Shown piece after piece: positions 46,476 to 55,162 of a stretch of DNA of 64,000 nt. A model generated the notes under the pieces. That model saw only the letters and a program-made list of their open reading frames with translations. It did no database searches and was not told where the DNA came from. Within the stretch, counting starts at the first letter, position 1. Each line of letters starts with the position of its first letter. The position numbers and the translations under genes are program-made. Origin of the DNA: Novosphingobium terrae. GTDB lineage: Bacteria; Pseudomonadota; Alphaproteobacteria; Sphingomonadales; Sphingomonadaceae. The stretch is from assembly GCF_017163935.1 (NCBI RefSeq), contig NZ_JABVZR010000001.1, forward strand, positions 1,736,001 through 1,800,000, read 5' to 3'.

Positions 46476-47087
46476 TCCCTCCGACCTCGCAGCACTTCGT
46501 AGATCGTTGTCTCAGTTCGTCAACGCGCGCAATGATTCGAGCCTATTGATCCAGCCTTGATTATGTAATTCTGACCCAAGGAAGAGGTTGAATAATCTAC
46601 CGATTGAAGCAGAGTGGGAAGTTTAAGTATCCAATAGGGCGAATGACGTAACTGCGTACAGTTGGTCAAATGCAGCTCGGCAATGTTCGTGTAGCGATAT
46701 GATACAAAATATCTTTGGATATACCCTGAATTTCGTCAACCCATTCTAGCGAGAAGCAAAAGTTCGCCGCGACGCAACATGCCATCGCAAAAATATCAAA
46801 TCCACAAACCAAACGCCCACTTGCCCCGCCGATGAGTCCCTCGACGGTTTGTAGCATAATTGCAACAGTATGGCGGTTTTATACTGACAACGATGTCAGC
46901 TAGTTTGCCAGATGCTGGGCTATCATCAATACATCAAATGTAGTTCTCAAGCCTGATGGTATCATAACCCCAATAACAGGCTCACTCTCGGAATCTTGGG
47001 GGCTACATTACCATAATCATTATCGTGGCAAAAATTCTCTTCGTAGAAGGGAGCGGAGCGGCGTGCGTGAAATAGGAATGATTTCGA
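46476..47087. other. AT-richer intergenic stretch before the TonB receptor
   Basis: About 610 bases with visibly lower GC than the flanking genes. Small open frames, such as 46666-46857 on the minus strand (63 codons), lack any recognised motif. The position next to an integrase fragment suggests leftover foreign DNA. It should also carry the promoter of the receptor at 47088, but no clear element was found. Confidence 0.45.
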
Positions 47088-49997
47088 ATGGCAGCGACAA
47101 TGAATATCGTACTAAAGCTTAGCGCGGCACCGATTGCACTGAGCATTGCTCTGATTTCCAGTTCTGCTTCGGCGCAAGGCGTACCAGCGAATGCATCTGA
47201 CGCGAAGGATGCCGAGAACGCGATCGTCGTCGTCGGCTCTTCTATCAAGCAGGCGATCGACAAGTCGCCCTTGCCCGTGACTGTTCTCTCCTCCGCAGAT
47301 ATTGCCAAGACGGGCCAGATGTCTGCTACCGATGTCATTCAGAACCTGCCCGCGATGCAGGGCTTCGTGCCTGCGTCCAGCTCGGTCAATGGCGGTGGTG
47401 GGGGCGTGTCGACCGCTGCCATCCATGCCCTGCCTTCCAAGTATACGCTGACCTTGCTTGACGGTCAGCGGGTCGCTCCGCAGGCGCTTGGCTCCGTGCA
47501 GGGCGGCGGCTACGGCGTCAACATCGAGTCCATCCCGCTCGAGGCGGTGGAGAGCATCGAAGTGCTGCGCGACGGCGCGGGCGCGCTCTATGGCGCCGAT
47601 GCCGTGGCCGGTGTGGTCAACTTCCGCCTGAAGAAGGACTACAACAAGTTCGACGCCTACATCACCGGCTCGGCGCCGCAGCGCAAGGGCGGCAGCAGCT
47701 GGAGCGCGGGCTTCAGCAAGGGCTTCGGCAAGCTCTCGGAAGACGGCTACAACGTCTTCGTGAGCTACAGCCATGACGTGCAGGGCAGCCTGGGCGCCTC
47801 GCAGCGCAGCTTCTCGCGCAATGGCGCCGTGTTCCCCTTCACCGCCAATGGCAAAAGCTATTTCATGAACAATGCCACGGGCAACACCGAGCCGGCGAAC
47901 ATCTCGTTCTCCAGCAACGGCAAGTCCTACGCGTACAGCCCCTATCTGATGGCCAACGGCAATTGCGGCAACGCACTGGCCGCCCCGCAGACGACGGACG
48001 GTAGCACGACCTGTCGCTTCAACTATGCCGGCACCGTGCAGGACATCCCCTATTCCAAGCGCGACAGCGGCATGTTCAAGGCCACGGTCAAGGCCGGCGA
48101 GAGCGGTGAGGTCTGGGTCTCGGGGATCTTCTCGCAGTATGACATGACGGCGCAATATGCCGCCTCGGCCCAGCCGATGGGCATCAACGCGACCACGCGC
48201 TTCCCCTCGCTGTGGAACAAGTATGTCGTGCCCTATATGGCCGCCAACGGCATCGACCCCTCGACGGTCACCTCCGCAACGCTGGGCTATCGCTCGATCT
48301 CGGCCGGTGGCCGTGCCGACGATTACGGCTCGATGATGTCGCATATCTCGGCGGGCTATGACGGCTCGTTCAAGGGCTTCGACATCCATCTGGCGCTGAC
48401 CGAATCGCATGTCCACGCCACCGACTCGGCAGCCGGCGGCTACACCGACTACAACCAGCTGGCCGCAGCCGTGGCCTCGGGTGCCTATGACCCCGTGACC
48501 GGCCAGGGTGCCAGCGCGCTTCAGTCGTCGCTGCTCAACGGCTATCGCTTCAGCACCACCGATTCCGACGTGAAGAGCGCCAAGCTGAACATTCAGCACA
48601 AGCTGTTCGCGCTGCCGGGCGGCGATGCGATCATGTCGCTGGGCGGCGAATATGATCACACCAGCTACAAGGTCAGCTATGGCGATCTGATCCTCTCGCA
48701 GAGCGGCTTTGCCACGCAGCCCGCCAGCAGTGACTATCCGGTCGGCGGAAGCTACGGCCAGGTGCCGTTCAGCGCCAAGCGCGGTAACTGGGGCATCTTC
48801 ACCGAAATGAAGTTCCCCGTCACCAGCAAGCTGGAGATCAACGCACAGGGGCGCTACGACAGCTACTCGCGCGTTCACAGCGACAATGTCTACTCCTCGA
48901 CGCAGACCGACAGCAACGGGCTGTTCGTGCAGCTGCCCTCGGCCAATCTGGGCAATACCTTCAACTCGGCGACCGGCAAGCTGGCGCTGCGCTACACGCC
49001 CAACCGCTACATCGCCTTCCGTAGCTCGATCGGCACGGGCTTCCGCGCCCCTGCTCTGTCGGACATCGCTGGCGCGGTGGTCTTCAACGGCACCACCTCG
49101 GGCACCTATGGCTGCCCGTTCCCGGGTTCCGCGGGCTGCCAGCCAGGCAGTGCGCAGTATGACCTGCTGCTGGGGCCCAACGGCCAGAGCGGCGCCAATG
49201 GCCTGAAGCCGGAGAAATCAGTCAACTGGGGTCTTGGTGTGGCCATCACCCCCAGGTCGGGCCTGTATTTCAATCTGGACTACTGGAACGTGAAGATCAC
49301 GCACCAGATCCAGTCGCAAGGCATTGCGGAACAGGACGGCTTCACCAATCCGGGCAAGTACGGCAGCCTCTTCGTCAACCCCTACCAGGATCCGGCCGGT
49401 TACCAGACGATCGCCTTCCAGCAGCTGCCCTTCAACGGCGGCGAGGCGAAGTATTCGGGCATCGACTGGGATGTTGGCTATTCGACCCGCACCCCCATCG
49501 GTAAGCTGAGCGCCAACTGGAGCGGCACCTGGATGCTGACCCAGAAGTACAGCTACAGCGATGGCGGCACCTACAACACAGATCTGGGCACCTATGGCCC
49601 CGATCAGCAGGTGGTGTTCCGCGTGGTGTCCCAGGCGAGCATCGGGCTGGAAACGGGCAAGTTCTCGAACAGCTTCACCGGTCATTTCAAGTCGGGCTAT
49701 CACGATCAGGCCTACACCGCAGCGCAGGGCGTGATCTTCACCAATGTCAACGGTCAGCCCGGCACGGCGGTCGACTTTGGTGGCCTGAGCATCCCGGCCT
49801 ATGTGACGGTGGACTGGCAGGGCTCCTATCAGGTCAATGCGATGTTGAAGGTGACCGTGGGGATCAAGAATCTCACCGACAAGGATCCGCCGCTCTCGCT
49901 GCAGACCGGCGGTGGTGGCAACCAGGTCGGCTATGACGGTCGTTATTACGATCCGATCGGCCGCAGCTTCTACGGACGCGTGAACGTCAAGTTCTGA
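47088..49997 (+). CDS. Large TonB-dependent receptor
   Basis: The 969-residue receptor has a signal peptide (cleavage near ASAQG, ~residue 30), an IVVVGSSI TonB-box region, a plug domain with ALPSKYTLTLLDGQRV and VESIEVLRDGAGALYGADAVAGVVNF, and a long barrel ending YGRVNVKF. The plug type (IEVLRDGAGALYGADAVAGV) is common in sphingomonad receptors for complex organic nutrients. Codon use is strikingly uniform and GC-rich at third positions compared with flanking DNA, which suggests high expression. ATG 47088 or ATG 47100 may be used. A strong terminator follows directly. Confidence 0.93.
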   Translation: MAATMNIVLKLSAAPIALSIALISSSASAQGVPANASDAKDAENAIVVVGSSIKQAIDKSPLPVTVLSSADIAKTGQMSATDVIQNLPAMQGFVPASSSVNGGGGGVSTAAIHALPSKYTLTLLDGQRVAPQALGSVQGGGYGVNIESIPLEAVESIEVLRDGAGALYGADAVAGVVNFRLKKDYNKFDAYITGSAPQRKGGSSWSAGFSKGFGKLSEDGYNVFVSYSHDVQGSLGASQRSFSRNGAVFPFTANGKSYFMNNATGNTEPANISFSSNGKSYAYSPYLMANGNCGNALAAPQTTDGSTTCRFNYAGTVQDIPYSKRDSGMFKATVKAGESGEVWVSGIFSQYDMTAQYAASAQPMGINATTRFPSLWNKYVVPYMAANGIDPSTVTSATLGYRSISAGGRADDYGSMMSHISAGYDGSFKGFDIHLALTESHVHATDSAAGGYTDYNQLAAAVASGAYDPVTGQGASALQSSLLNGYRFSTTDSDVKSAKLNIQHKLFALPGGDAIMSLGGEYDHTSYKVSYGDLILSQSGFATQPASSDYPVGGSYGQVPFSAKRGNWGIFTEMKFPVTSKLEINAQGRYDSYSRVHSDNVYSSTQTDSNGLFVQLPSANLGNTFNSATGKLALRYTPNRYIAFRSSIGTGFRAPALSDIAGAVVFNGTTSGTYGCPFPGSAGCQPGSAQYDLLLGPNGQSGANGLKPEKSVNWGLGVAITPRSGLYFNLDYWNVKITHQIQSQGIAEQDGFTNPGKYGSLFVNPYQDPAGYQTIAFQQLPFNGGEAKYSGIDWDVGYSTRTPIGKLSANWSGTWMLTQKYSYSDGGTYNTDLGTYGPDQQVVFRVVSQASIGLETGKFSNSFTGHFKSGYHDQAYTAAQGVIFTNVNGQPGTAVDFGGLSIPAYVTVDWQGSYQVNAMLKVTVGIKNLTDKDPPLSLQTGGGGNQVGYDGRYYDPIGRSFYGRVNVKF

Positions 49998-50004
49998 TCA
50001 AACG

Positions 50005-50035
50005 ATGGGCGTCTCCCCTGGAGGCGCCCATTTTT
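50005..50035 (+). terminator. Rho-independent terminator of the TonB receptor
   Basis: ATGGGCGTCTCC (50005-50016), a CCT loop and GGAGGCGCCCAT (50020-50031) form a 12-bp stem with one G-T pair, followed by TTTTT. It lies eight bases after the receptor stop codon and is a textbook terminator. Confidence 0.9.
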
Positions 50036-50203
50036 CAGACCGAATCGATGCTCAATCGCTCTGCCTATCGGGTTGAGGCTGATCGGCCATCGGATGCCTG
50101 ATCTTTTCGAAAAGATCATAGGGCGGGTCGCCCGTGGTCACCGGACGATGTCGAGACTTCGGGGCGGTAAACGCGAAAGGCAACAGTCCCCTCGGACAGA
50201 TTT

Positions 50204-50653
50204 TCAAGGTAGATCGTTTTTGGTGAGAGTGTCCCTGAGAGCTGTGACCTCTGCGTTAAGACGGATGATCTCATCGACGGGCATGCCTGACTGTTCTAGA
50301 AGGGTTGCGGTGAGGCAGCTGGCATCCTTGCGCATTGCCGTGCCCTTGGCCGTCAGGCTCACTATCACCTGGCGCTCGTCAGCAGGATTGCGCTGACGCT
50401 GCAGCAGCCCAGCGGTCTCCAGCCGCTTCACCAGTGGCGTAATTGTGCTCGACTCGAGCGACAGTCGCTCTGCAATAGCGCTCACAGACTGGCTACCCTT
50501 CTCCGCCAGCACGCTCAGCACCAGATATTGGGGGTAGGTTATGCCCAGCCCGTCGAGCAGCGGCTTATAGAGCCGGTTGATCGCTATGTTCGTGGAATAC
50601 ATGGCGAAACACAGGTGGAGATCGAGCGGAAGATTATCAGGGGCGGCGGTCAT
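50204..50653 (-). CDS. ohrR: MarR-family regulator, OhrR-like peroxide sensor
   Basis: The 149-residue protein has the OhrR layout: DLHLCFAMYSTNIAINRLY with the reactive Cys15, GLGITYPQYLVLSVL, and a winged helix with LSLESSTITPLVKRLETAGLL and ADERQVIVSLTAKG. In OhrR proteins oxidation of this cysteine by organic hydroperoxides releases DNA and derepresses a target, often ohr. ATG 50653 is chosen over 50692. It is divergent from a secreted hydrolase gene, and the 145-base gap holds two palindromes that are likely operators. No ohr gene is in the window. Confidence 0.85.
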   Translation of the reverse strand: MTAAPDNLPLDLHLCFAMYSTNIAINRLYKPLLDGLGITYPQYLVLSVLAEKGSQSVSAIAERLSLESSTITPLVKRLETAGLLQRQRNPADERQVIVSLTAKGTAMRKDASCLTATLLEQSGMPVDEIIRLNAEVTALRDTLTKNDLP

Positions 50654-50685
50654 GGGTCGTGTCCTGTCTGGATGTTGAGAGGTGG

Positions 50686-50712
50686 TTATCACGAAAAATG
50701 ATATCGTGATAA
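50686..50712. promoter_or_regulatory. Inverted repeat, likely OhrR operator 1
   Basis: TTATCACGA (50686-50694) and TCGTGATAA (50704-50712) are perfect 9-bp arms around a 9-base spacer, 33 bases before the start of the OhrR-like gene. The half-site resembles the second palindrome at 50755-50766 (TTATCGCGA...), which suggests the same dimer binds both. Position and symmetry fit autoregulation. Confidence 0.65.
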
Positions 50713-50754
50713 TAAAATCGCTTTACAAGGGGTGAGGGCGAGCATACCTAATGC

Positions 50755-50766
50755 TTATCGCGATAA
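50755..50766. promoter_or_regulatory. 12-bp perfect palindrome, likely OhrR operator 2
   Basis: TTATCGCGATAA is a perfect palindrome located 33 bases before the hydrolase start. It shares the TTATC(A/G)CGA half-site with the repeat at 50686-50712. It is placed where binding could block transcription of the hydrolase gene. Confidence 0.6.
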
Positions 50767-50798
50767 CAGTTAGCGCAGAAACATCACAGGAGCTTGCC

Positions 50799-51569
50799 AT
50801 GACCACCTTCCACAAACTGTTCGCCGCCGCCTCCTTCTTCGCCCTGACCGGCTCGATCGCGGGTACCGCCAACGCCGCTCCCGCCGCCGGAACAGTGCGC
50901 AACGTCGTCCTCGTCCACGGTGCCTTCGCCGATGGTTCGGGCTGGAAGCCGGTTGCCGATATCCTGCGCCAGGACGGCTACACAGTCAGCATCGTCCAGG
51001 AGCCCGAAACCTCGCTGGCTGACGATGTCACCGCCACCACCCGCATCCTCGATCGCCAATCGGGTCCCGCAGTGCTGGTCGGCCACAGCTATGGCGGCGC
51101 CGTCATCACCGAAGCAGGCAACCATGCCAATGTCGCCAGCCTGGTCTATGTCGCCGCCTTCGCGCCAGCCGAAGGTGAAAAGCTGTTGCCCCTGCTCACC
51201 AGCATCCCGCCTGCCGCCAACAGCATCGCCCCCACCAAGGACGGCTATCTGCTGATCGATCAGGCCAAGTTCCCCGCAGACTTCGCCGCGGACGTCAAGT
51301 TGGCCGATGCCCAGTTCATGGCCGCCTCGCAGGTCCCAGTCGCTGGCGCTTCCTTCGGCACCCCCGTCACCGCCCCCGCATGGAAGGCCAAGCCGAGCTT
51401 CGGCATCGTCGCCACCCAGGACCGCATGATCAATCCTGACCTGGAGCGCATGATGTACAAGCGTGCCGGGGCCAAGGTCACCGAAATCAAGGGCAGCCAC
51501 TCCGTCTTCATCTCCCAGCCCCGCGCCGTCGCCAATGTCATCGAACAGGCTGCTCAAAGCGCTAAATAA
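50799..51569 (+). CDS. Secreted alpha/beta hydrolase (short family, copy 4)
   Basis: The 256-residue protein has a signal peptide (cleavage near ANA-AP, ~residue 27) and the domain of the 27161 product: NVVLVHGAFADGSGW, VGHSYGGAVI (Ser97), VATQDRMINPD with the acid, and KGSHSVFISQP with the His. The triad is complete. AGGAG lies six bases before ATG 50799. It is divergent from the OhrR-like regulator, so expression may rise with organic peroxides or with a ligand of that regulator. An imperfect GC-rich hairpin at 51586-51621 follows. Confidence 0.88.
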   Translation: MTTFHKLFAAASFFALTGSIAGTANAAPAAGTVRNVVLVHGAFADGSGWKPVADILRQDGYTVSIVQEPETSLADDVTATTRILDRQSGPAVLVGHSYGGAVITEAGNHANVASLVYVAAFAPAEGEKLLPLLTSIPPAANSIAPTKDGYLLIDQAKFPADFAADVKLADAQFMAASQVPVAGASFGTPVTAPAWKAKPSFGIVATQDRMINPDLERMMYKRAGAKVTEIKGSHSVFISQPRAVANVIEQAAQSAK

Positions 51570-51585
51570 ATCCCACGTCACCCGA

Positions 51586-51621
51586 GATGGGGCCACGTGA
51601 GGCAAACCACGCGGCCCCATC
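51586..51621. terminator. GC-rich hairpin after secreted hydrolase
   Basis: GATGGGGCC (51586-51594) pairs with GGCCCCATC (51613-51621), and the stem continues inward with CGTG/CACG after one A-C mismatch. It lies 16 bases after the stop. No T-run follows, so termination strength is uncertain. Confidence 0.5.
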
Positions 51622-52044
51622 CGCGCATCAACTCTCAAACACAGCCTGCCGATCATTCGACGTGATACTGAGTCCCAAAGCTTGCCCTGAGAGAAGCTTC
51701 GTAGCGCTCTGCCTCCCATCGGAAATATAGCAATTATTTGCAAAAATGATCGGCGTATCCGTTTACAGAATGCGACTAAGTTCGCTATCGCATTGGACTT
51801 ATTTGAGACACATGACCCGCATCCGAAAAATGCTGGAAAGACAGATCCCATGTAGCCCGCCGCCCGCAACCACCGCGGCAAAACCGAGCAGTTGATGGCG
51901 ACTAGGTCCAATCGCACGGCTCGGAAGTCATGATTGAGGTTGCTGACGCGACGGCTGATGTCGCCGATTGCCACGCTCGCACCGAATAGCGGCTATTTTG
52001 CTGCGGCGGCGCGTGCAGCGAACAAGATCCTAAGGAATCAAACC
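51622..52044. other. Intergenic region before the desaturase
   Basis: About 420 bases without a supported gene. The frame of the desaturase is open back to 51934, but those codons lack any family similarity or ribosome site. No operator or promoter was recognised. Confidence 0.4.
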
Positions 52045-53172
52045 ATGTTGCAACATACCCGGAATGAGGGAGAAAATTGGAGAGACCTCGCCACCGATCT
52101 GGCATTCTCTTCCAATCAGACCGGTGTTAGCGCCCCTGCGCGCGCGCGTTTGAGCGAGATCGCCGACGACCGTGCGATGTTGCGCAAGGCGGCTGAACTG
52201 ACGCGCGATCTGCATCGGCCCAATCCGCTGATCTATTGGAGCGACTTTCTGGGCTCAACCGCGCTCGCCTATGCTGCCATGGGCGGATCGATCCTTTTAC
52301 CGCTTGGACCAGCGCTGGTCTGCGCCGTATTTGCGGTACTTGCGCTCTACCGTGCCACGCTCTTCATCCACGAGATCACCCACCTCAACCACGCTCATCT
52401 GCCTGGCTTTCGCACTGGATGGAATCTTTTGCTCGGTGTGCCGACCATGCTTCCTTCGTTCATGTATGAGGGCATCCACATCATTCATCACACGCGCACG
52501 CGCTATGGAACGGTTGAGGATCCAGAATACCTTCCGCTCGCGCTGATGAAGCCATGGTCGTTGCCGGTGTTTCTGCTCGTCTCGGCTCTGCTGCCGGTGG
52601 GGCTACTGCTGCGCTTTGCCATCCTTGGGCCGCTCTCCACGCTTTCGCCCGTATTGCGACGGTTAGTGGTCGGGCGCTTCTCGGGTTTGCAGACCAATCC
52701 AAAGTTCGAGCGCGAGTCCCCGGAAGGCGAGTTTGCCCGCCGGTGGTTCTGGCAGGAGTTGGGCGCCAGCACCGTGGCTATCACACTGCTGGCAGCGGTC
52801 GCCACGCAAGTCTTGCCGCTTCGGGCATTCCTGATCCTTCTGGCCATCGTCTCCGGAGCGGCTGTTCTCAACCAGCTTCGGACGCTGGTAGCCCATCTGT
52901 GGGAAAATGACGGCGAGCAGATGACGTTGACCGCCCAGTATCTCGATAGCACCAATGTGCCTGAGGGGTGGCTGCCGGCGTTGTGGGCCCCGGTGGGGCT
53001 GCGCTATCACGCGCTGCATCACCTGCTGCCCAGCCTACCCTACCACGCGCTGGCCGAAGCACATCGCCGGATCAGCTCCGCCCTGCCTGCCAACGGCACC
53101 TATCAGGCCGGCAACCACGCCACGCTAAGCGACCTGCTTCGTCGCCTGGTTGCCAGCACGATGCGTCACTGA
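52045..53172 (+). CDS. Membrane fatty-acid desaturase
   Basis: The 375-residue membrane enzyme has the three histidine boxes of diiron desaturases: HEITH (109-113, followed by LNH), HIIHH (145-149) and HALHH (~332, in RYHALHHLLPSLPYH). Several hydrophobic helices flank them. Such enzymes introduce double bases into lipid acyl chains or hydroxylate related substrates at the membrane, using an electron donor not encoded here. TAAGGAAT precedes ATG 52045. It stands alone between the hydrolase and the toxin-antitoxin pair. Confidence 0.85.
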   Translation: MLQHTRNEGENWRDLATDLAFSSNQTGVSAPARARLSEIADDRAMLRKAAELTRDLHRPNPLIYWSDFLGSTALAYAAMGGSILLPLGPALVCAVFAVLALYRATLFIHEITHLNHAHLPGFRTGWNLLLGVPTMLPSFMYEGIHIIHHTRTRYGTVEDPEYLPLALMKPWSLPVFLLVSALLPVGLLLRFAILGPLSTLSPVLRRLVVGRFSGLQTNPKFERESPEGEFARRWFWQELGASTVAITLLAAVATQVLPLRAFLILLAIVSGAAVLNQLRTLVAHLWENDGEQMTLTAQYLDSTNVPEGWLPALWAPVGLRYHALHHLLPSLPYHALAEAHRRISSALPANGTYQAGNHATLSDLLRRLVASTMRH

Positions 53173-53415
53173 CGGTGAAAAAGCTTAACCGGCGAGGCCG
53201 ACCGCACGGCCAATCGCCGGATCACTTGAGGCTCGCGAGGGTTCAGCCGTACTGCAAATGTCGGCGAATATGCCGCACACAAGCGCCGCCAACAGAAACC
53301 GGCTTAGCGTATGTGGAACTCGGATCGGACCTATCATCGCCTTTCCGGCATGTGAACGAACAGCCGCTATCGGGGATGTACTTCCAGCAGCGGGAAGGCA
53401 GCTTTGTTAGCGGCG

Positions 53416-53805
53416 TTAGGCTTGCCGGGGCTTGAACCATTCCGCGACATCCGCCTCGGCCAATGTCCCAGCGGCCAAAGCGAGAACGATCTGGATAGCC
53501 TCTTCTGGTGCGAAGGTGATGCGGATATCGTTTAGTGCCAAAAACAGGCGCGCCAAGACCCATGCCGTTCGCTTATTTCCATCGGTGAAAGGATGGTTTC
53601 GCGCCACGCCATAGGCATAGGCCGCTGCCAAGCAGCAGAGATCGATTTCGCCATACACCCATTGGTTGCGCGGCCGCGCCAAAGCGGATTCCAGCCCCGA
53701 TGCATCCCTCACGCCGATGGGGCCACCGTGTTCGGCTAATTGCCGATCATGGATCGCCAGGGCCAGCTCGGTCTCAATCCAGACCGGCTCGATGGATTGC
53801 GCCAT
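53416..53805 (-). CDS. doc: Doc-type toxin (Fic/Doc family)
   Basis: The 129-residue protein has the Doc signature ARNHPFTDGNKRTAWVLA (HPFTDGNKRT at 71-80), with conserved His, Asp/Gly and NKR for nucleotide binding, and ALARPRNQW upstream. Doc toxins phosphorylate EF-Tu and stop translation; the Fic-fold death-on-curing family is usually paired with a small antitoxin. The start codon lies one base after the stop of the AbrB-type gene at 53807-54034, so the two form a toxin-antitoxin operon. The longer frame to 53991 only overlaps the antitoxin gene. Confidence 0.9.
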   Translation of the reverse strand: MAQSIEPVWIETELALAIHDRQLAEHGGPIGVRDASGLESALARPRNQWVYGEIDLCCLAAAYAYGVARNHPFTDGNKRTAWVLARLFLALNDIRITFAPEEAIQIVLALAAGTLAEADVAEWFKPRQA

Positions 53806-53806
53806 G

Positions 53807-54034
53807 TTACTTGGCCAAGACTCGCAGGATATCGCGATCCTCGCGCATGATCTGCTCGGCCAAGGCCATCTTGGCCTCGAACGAAGGGTCGGCAGCGGTG
53901 ATCCGGATGCCGTCGGGCGTTTCCGAAATGTACAAGGTATCGCCCACGCCAGCACGCAGCTTGGCGAGCAGTTCCTTAGGCAGCACGACACCGGCGGAGT
54001 TGCCGATCCTGGTGATCTTGAGACTGGCGTTCAT
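53807..54034 (-). CDS. AbrB/MazE-family antitoxin
   Basis: The 75-residue protein is a SpoVT/AbrB-type swapped-hairpin DNA-binding domain: LKITRIGNSAGVVLPKELLAKL and GDTLYISETPDGIRI, followed by an Ala/Met/Arg-rich helical tail that would bind the toxin. It should repress its own operon and neutralise the Doc toxin. ATG 54034 is used. Just upstream, GTTATAAC (54041-54048) is a perfect 8-bp palindrome that may be part of the operator. Confidence 0.88.
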   Translation of the reverse strand: MNASLKITRIGNSAGVVLPKELLAKLRAGVGDTLYISETPDGIRITAADPSFEAKMALAEQIMREDRDILRVLAK

Positions 54035-54115
54035 ACGCTCGTTATAACATGATGTGGTCCGATCTCAAGAGGCGTATTTTGGCTCTGGCCATCCTTGGCC
54101 AGCAGGAGAAGCACA

Positions 54116-54748
54116 ATGGGACATTCAGATCTGGACCCTGCCGTGCATGAACGGCGCCCCTGGAACGCAGGGCAAAATGTCGGCGCCAAGCGGCCGTTGA
54201 AACTTCGAGATATCTGGGCCATCCGCTTCTATCTCGACGAGCACAAACGGCTGCGTGATCGCGCGCTGTTCGATCTTGCCATCGACAGCAAGCTGCGCGG
54301 CTGCGACCTCGTCAAGATCAGGATCGGGGACATTGTAAGCGGCGGTCAGATCCGCAACCGCTCTACTGTCATCCAGCAAAAAACAGGCAGGCCGGTGCAG
54401 TTTGAAATCATGACCGAGGCCCGCAAGAGTCTCGAGGCATGGCTCAGCCGGCGCGGAGGCACGATCCTCTACTTCGCTTTCCCAAGTCGTATCGATTATC
54501 TCGGGCACCTGAGCACACGGCAATATGCCAGACTGCTCGACGAGTGGGTGGAAACCGTGGGTCTCGACAAACGGGAGTATGGCACGCATTCGATGCGGCG
54601 GACGAAGGTGTCACTGATCTATAAGGCCACGGGCAATCTGCGGGTCGTGCAGATTTTGCTCGGTCATACCAATATCGAGAACACGGTCAGATATCTGGGC
54701 GTGGATATCGATGATGCCCTGACCTTGTCTGAAAGGACGGAGATTTGA
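54116..54748 (+). CDS. Small tyrosine recombinase/integrase
   Basis: The 210-residue protein is essentially the catalytic domain of a tyrosine recombinase: Arg61 (LRGCDLVKIRI), Lys89 (QQKTGRP), His158/Arg161 (THSMRRTK), His184 (LLGHTNIENT) and Tyr193 (VRYLGVD). The usual N-terminal core-binding domain is absent. Short integrases of this kind are often solitary in alphaproteobacterial genomes. CAGGAG lies before ATG 54116. It is divergent from the Doc/AbrB operon, and a long hairpin follows at 54756-54784. No att sites were recognised. Confidence 0.87.
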   Translation: MGHSDLDPAVHERRPWNAGQNVGAKRPLKLRDIWAIRFYLDEHKRLRDRALFDLAIDSKLRGCDLVKIRIGDIVSGGQIRNRSTVIQQKTGRPVQFEIMTEARKSLEAWLSRRGGTILYFAFPSRIDYLGHLSTRQYARLLDEWVETVGLDKREYGTHSMRRTKVSLIYKATGNLRVVQILLGHTNIENTVRYLGVDIDDALTLSERTEI

Positions 54749-54755
54749 GCGGACG

Positions 54756-54784
54756 CCGGCCTTGGGCCTAATGCCCAAGGCCGG
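54756..54784. terminator. Perfect 12-bp hairpin after the integrase
   Basis: CCGGCCTTGGGC (54756-54767), loop CTAAT, and GCCCAAGGCCGG (54773-54784) pair perfectly eight bases after the integrase stop. No T-run follows, so it may be a terminator-like transcript end or a recombination-related structure. The following bases to 55162 show no supported gene. Confidence 0.6.
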
Positions 54785-55162
54785 ATCTGTCTCGACGGAA
54801 TGAAGGGCAAGCCGTTCCAGGCGGCAAGGTCGTGGCATCCGGAAAGTCCGCTGACGTTAAGCAAATGCGTTTAGCAGCCATTCATTCATCACGATGGGAG
54901 CCGACGATTGCTGAAGCTCAAATTTGGCAAGAAGCCGCCGATCCGATCAATGTGTCGGCTTTTTTCTGGAAGAGCTCAGCTCGCGCCCGGTGCCTGTCAG
55001 CTTCATGAGCATCAAGGCCATTGGCTTTCTCTCGTTCTTCGCTGGGCCGCATGCAATAGTAAGCTGCGTCAATCTGGTCGAACATTGGTTTTCCTCTCGT
55101 GGCGGTAGCCTTTTGGAGCTGGCAGACCCTCGTCAGTGCAGGGATTTGTTTTTTTGAGATAG

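Noticed and set aside
46666..46857. 63-codon minus-strand ORF in the AT-rich gap
   Set aside because: Somewhat hydrophobic and Cys-rich, but without a recognised domain or a good ribosome site; not enough to call a gene.
47112..48878. 588-codon minus-strand frame opposite the large TonB receptor
   Set aside because: Strong GC3 bias of the receptor keeps the antisense frame open; its Gly/Arg/His-rich translation matches no family.
50784..51974. 396-codon minus-strand frame opposite the secreted hydrolase
   Set aside because: The opposite strand encodes a complete catalytic-triad hydrolase with a signal peptide; the antisense product is Gly/Asp-rich and unlike any family.
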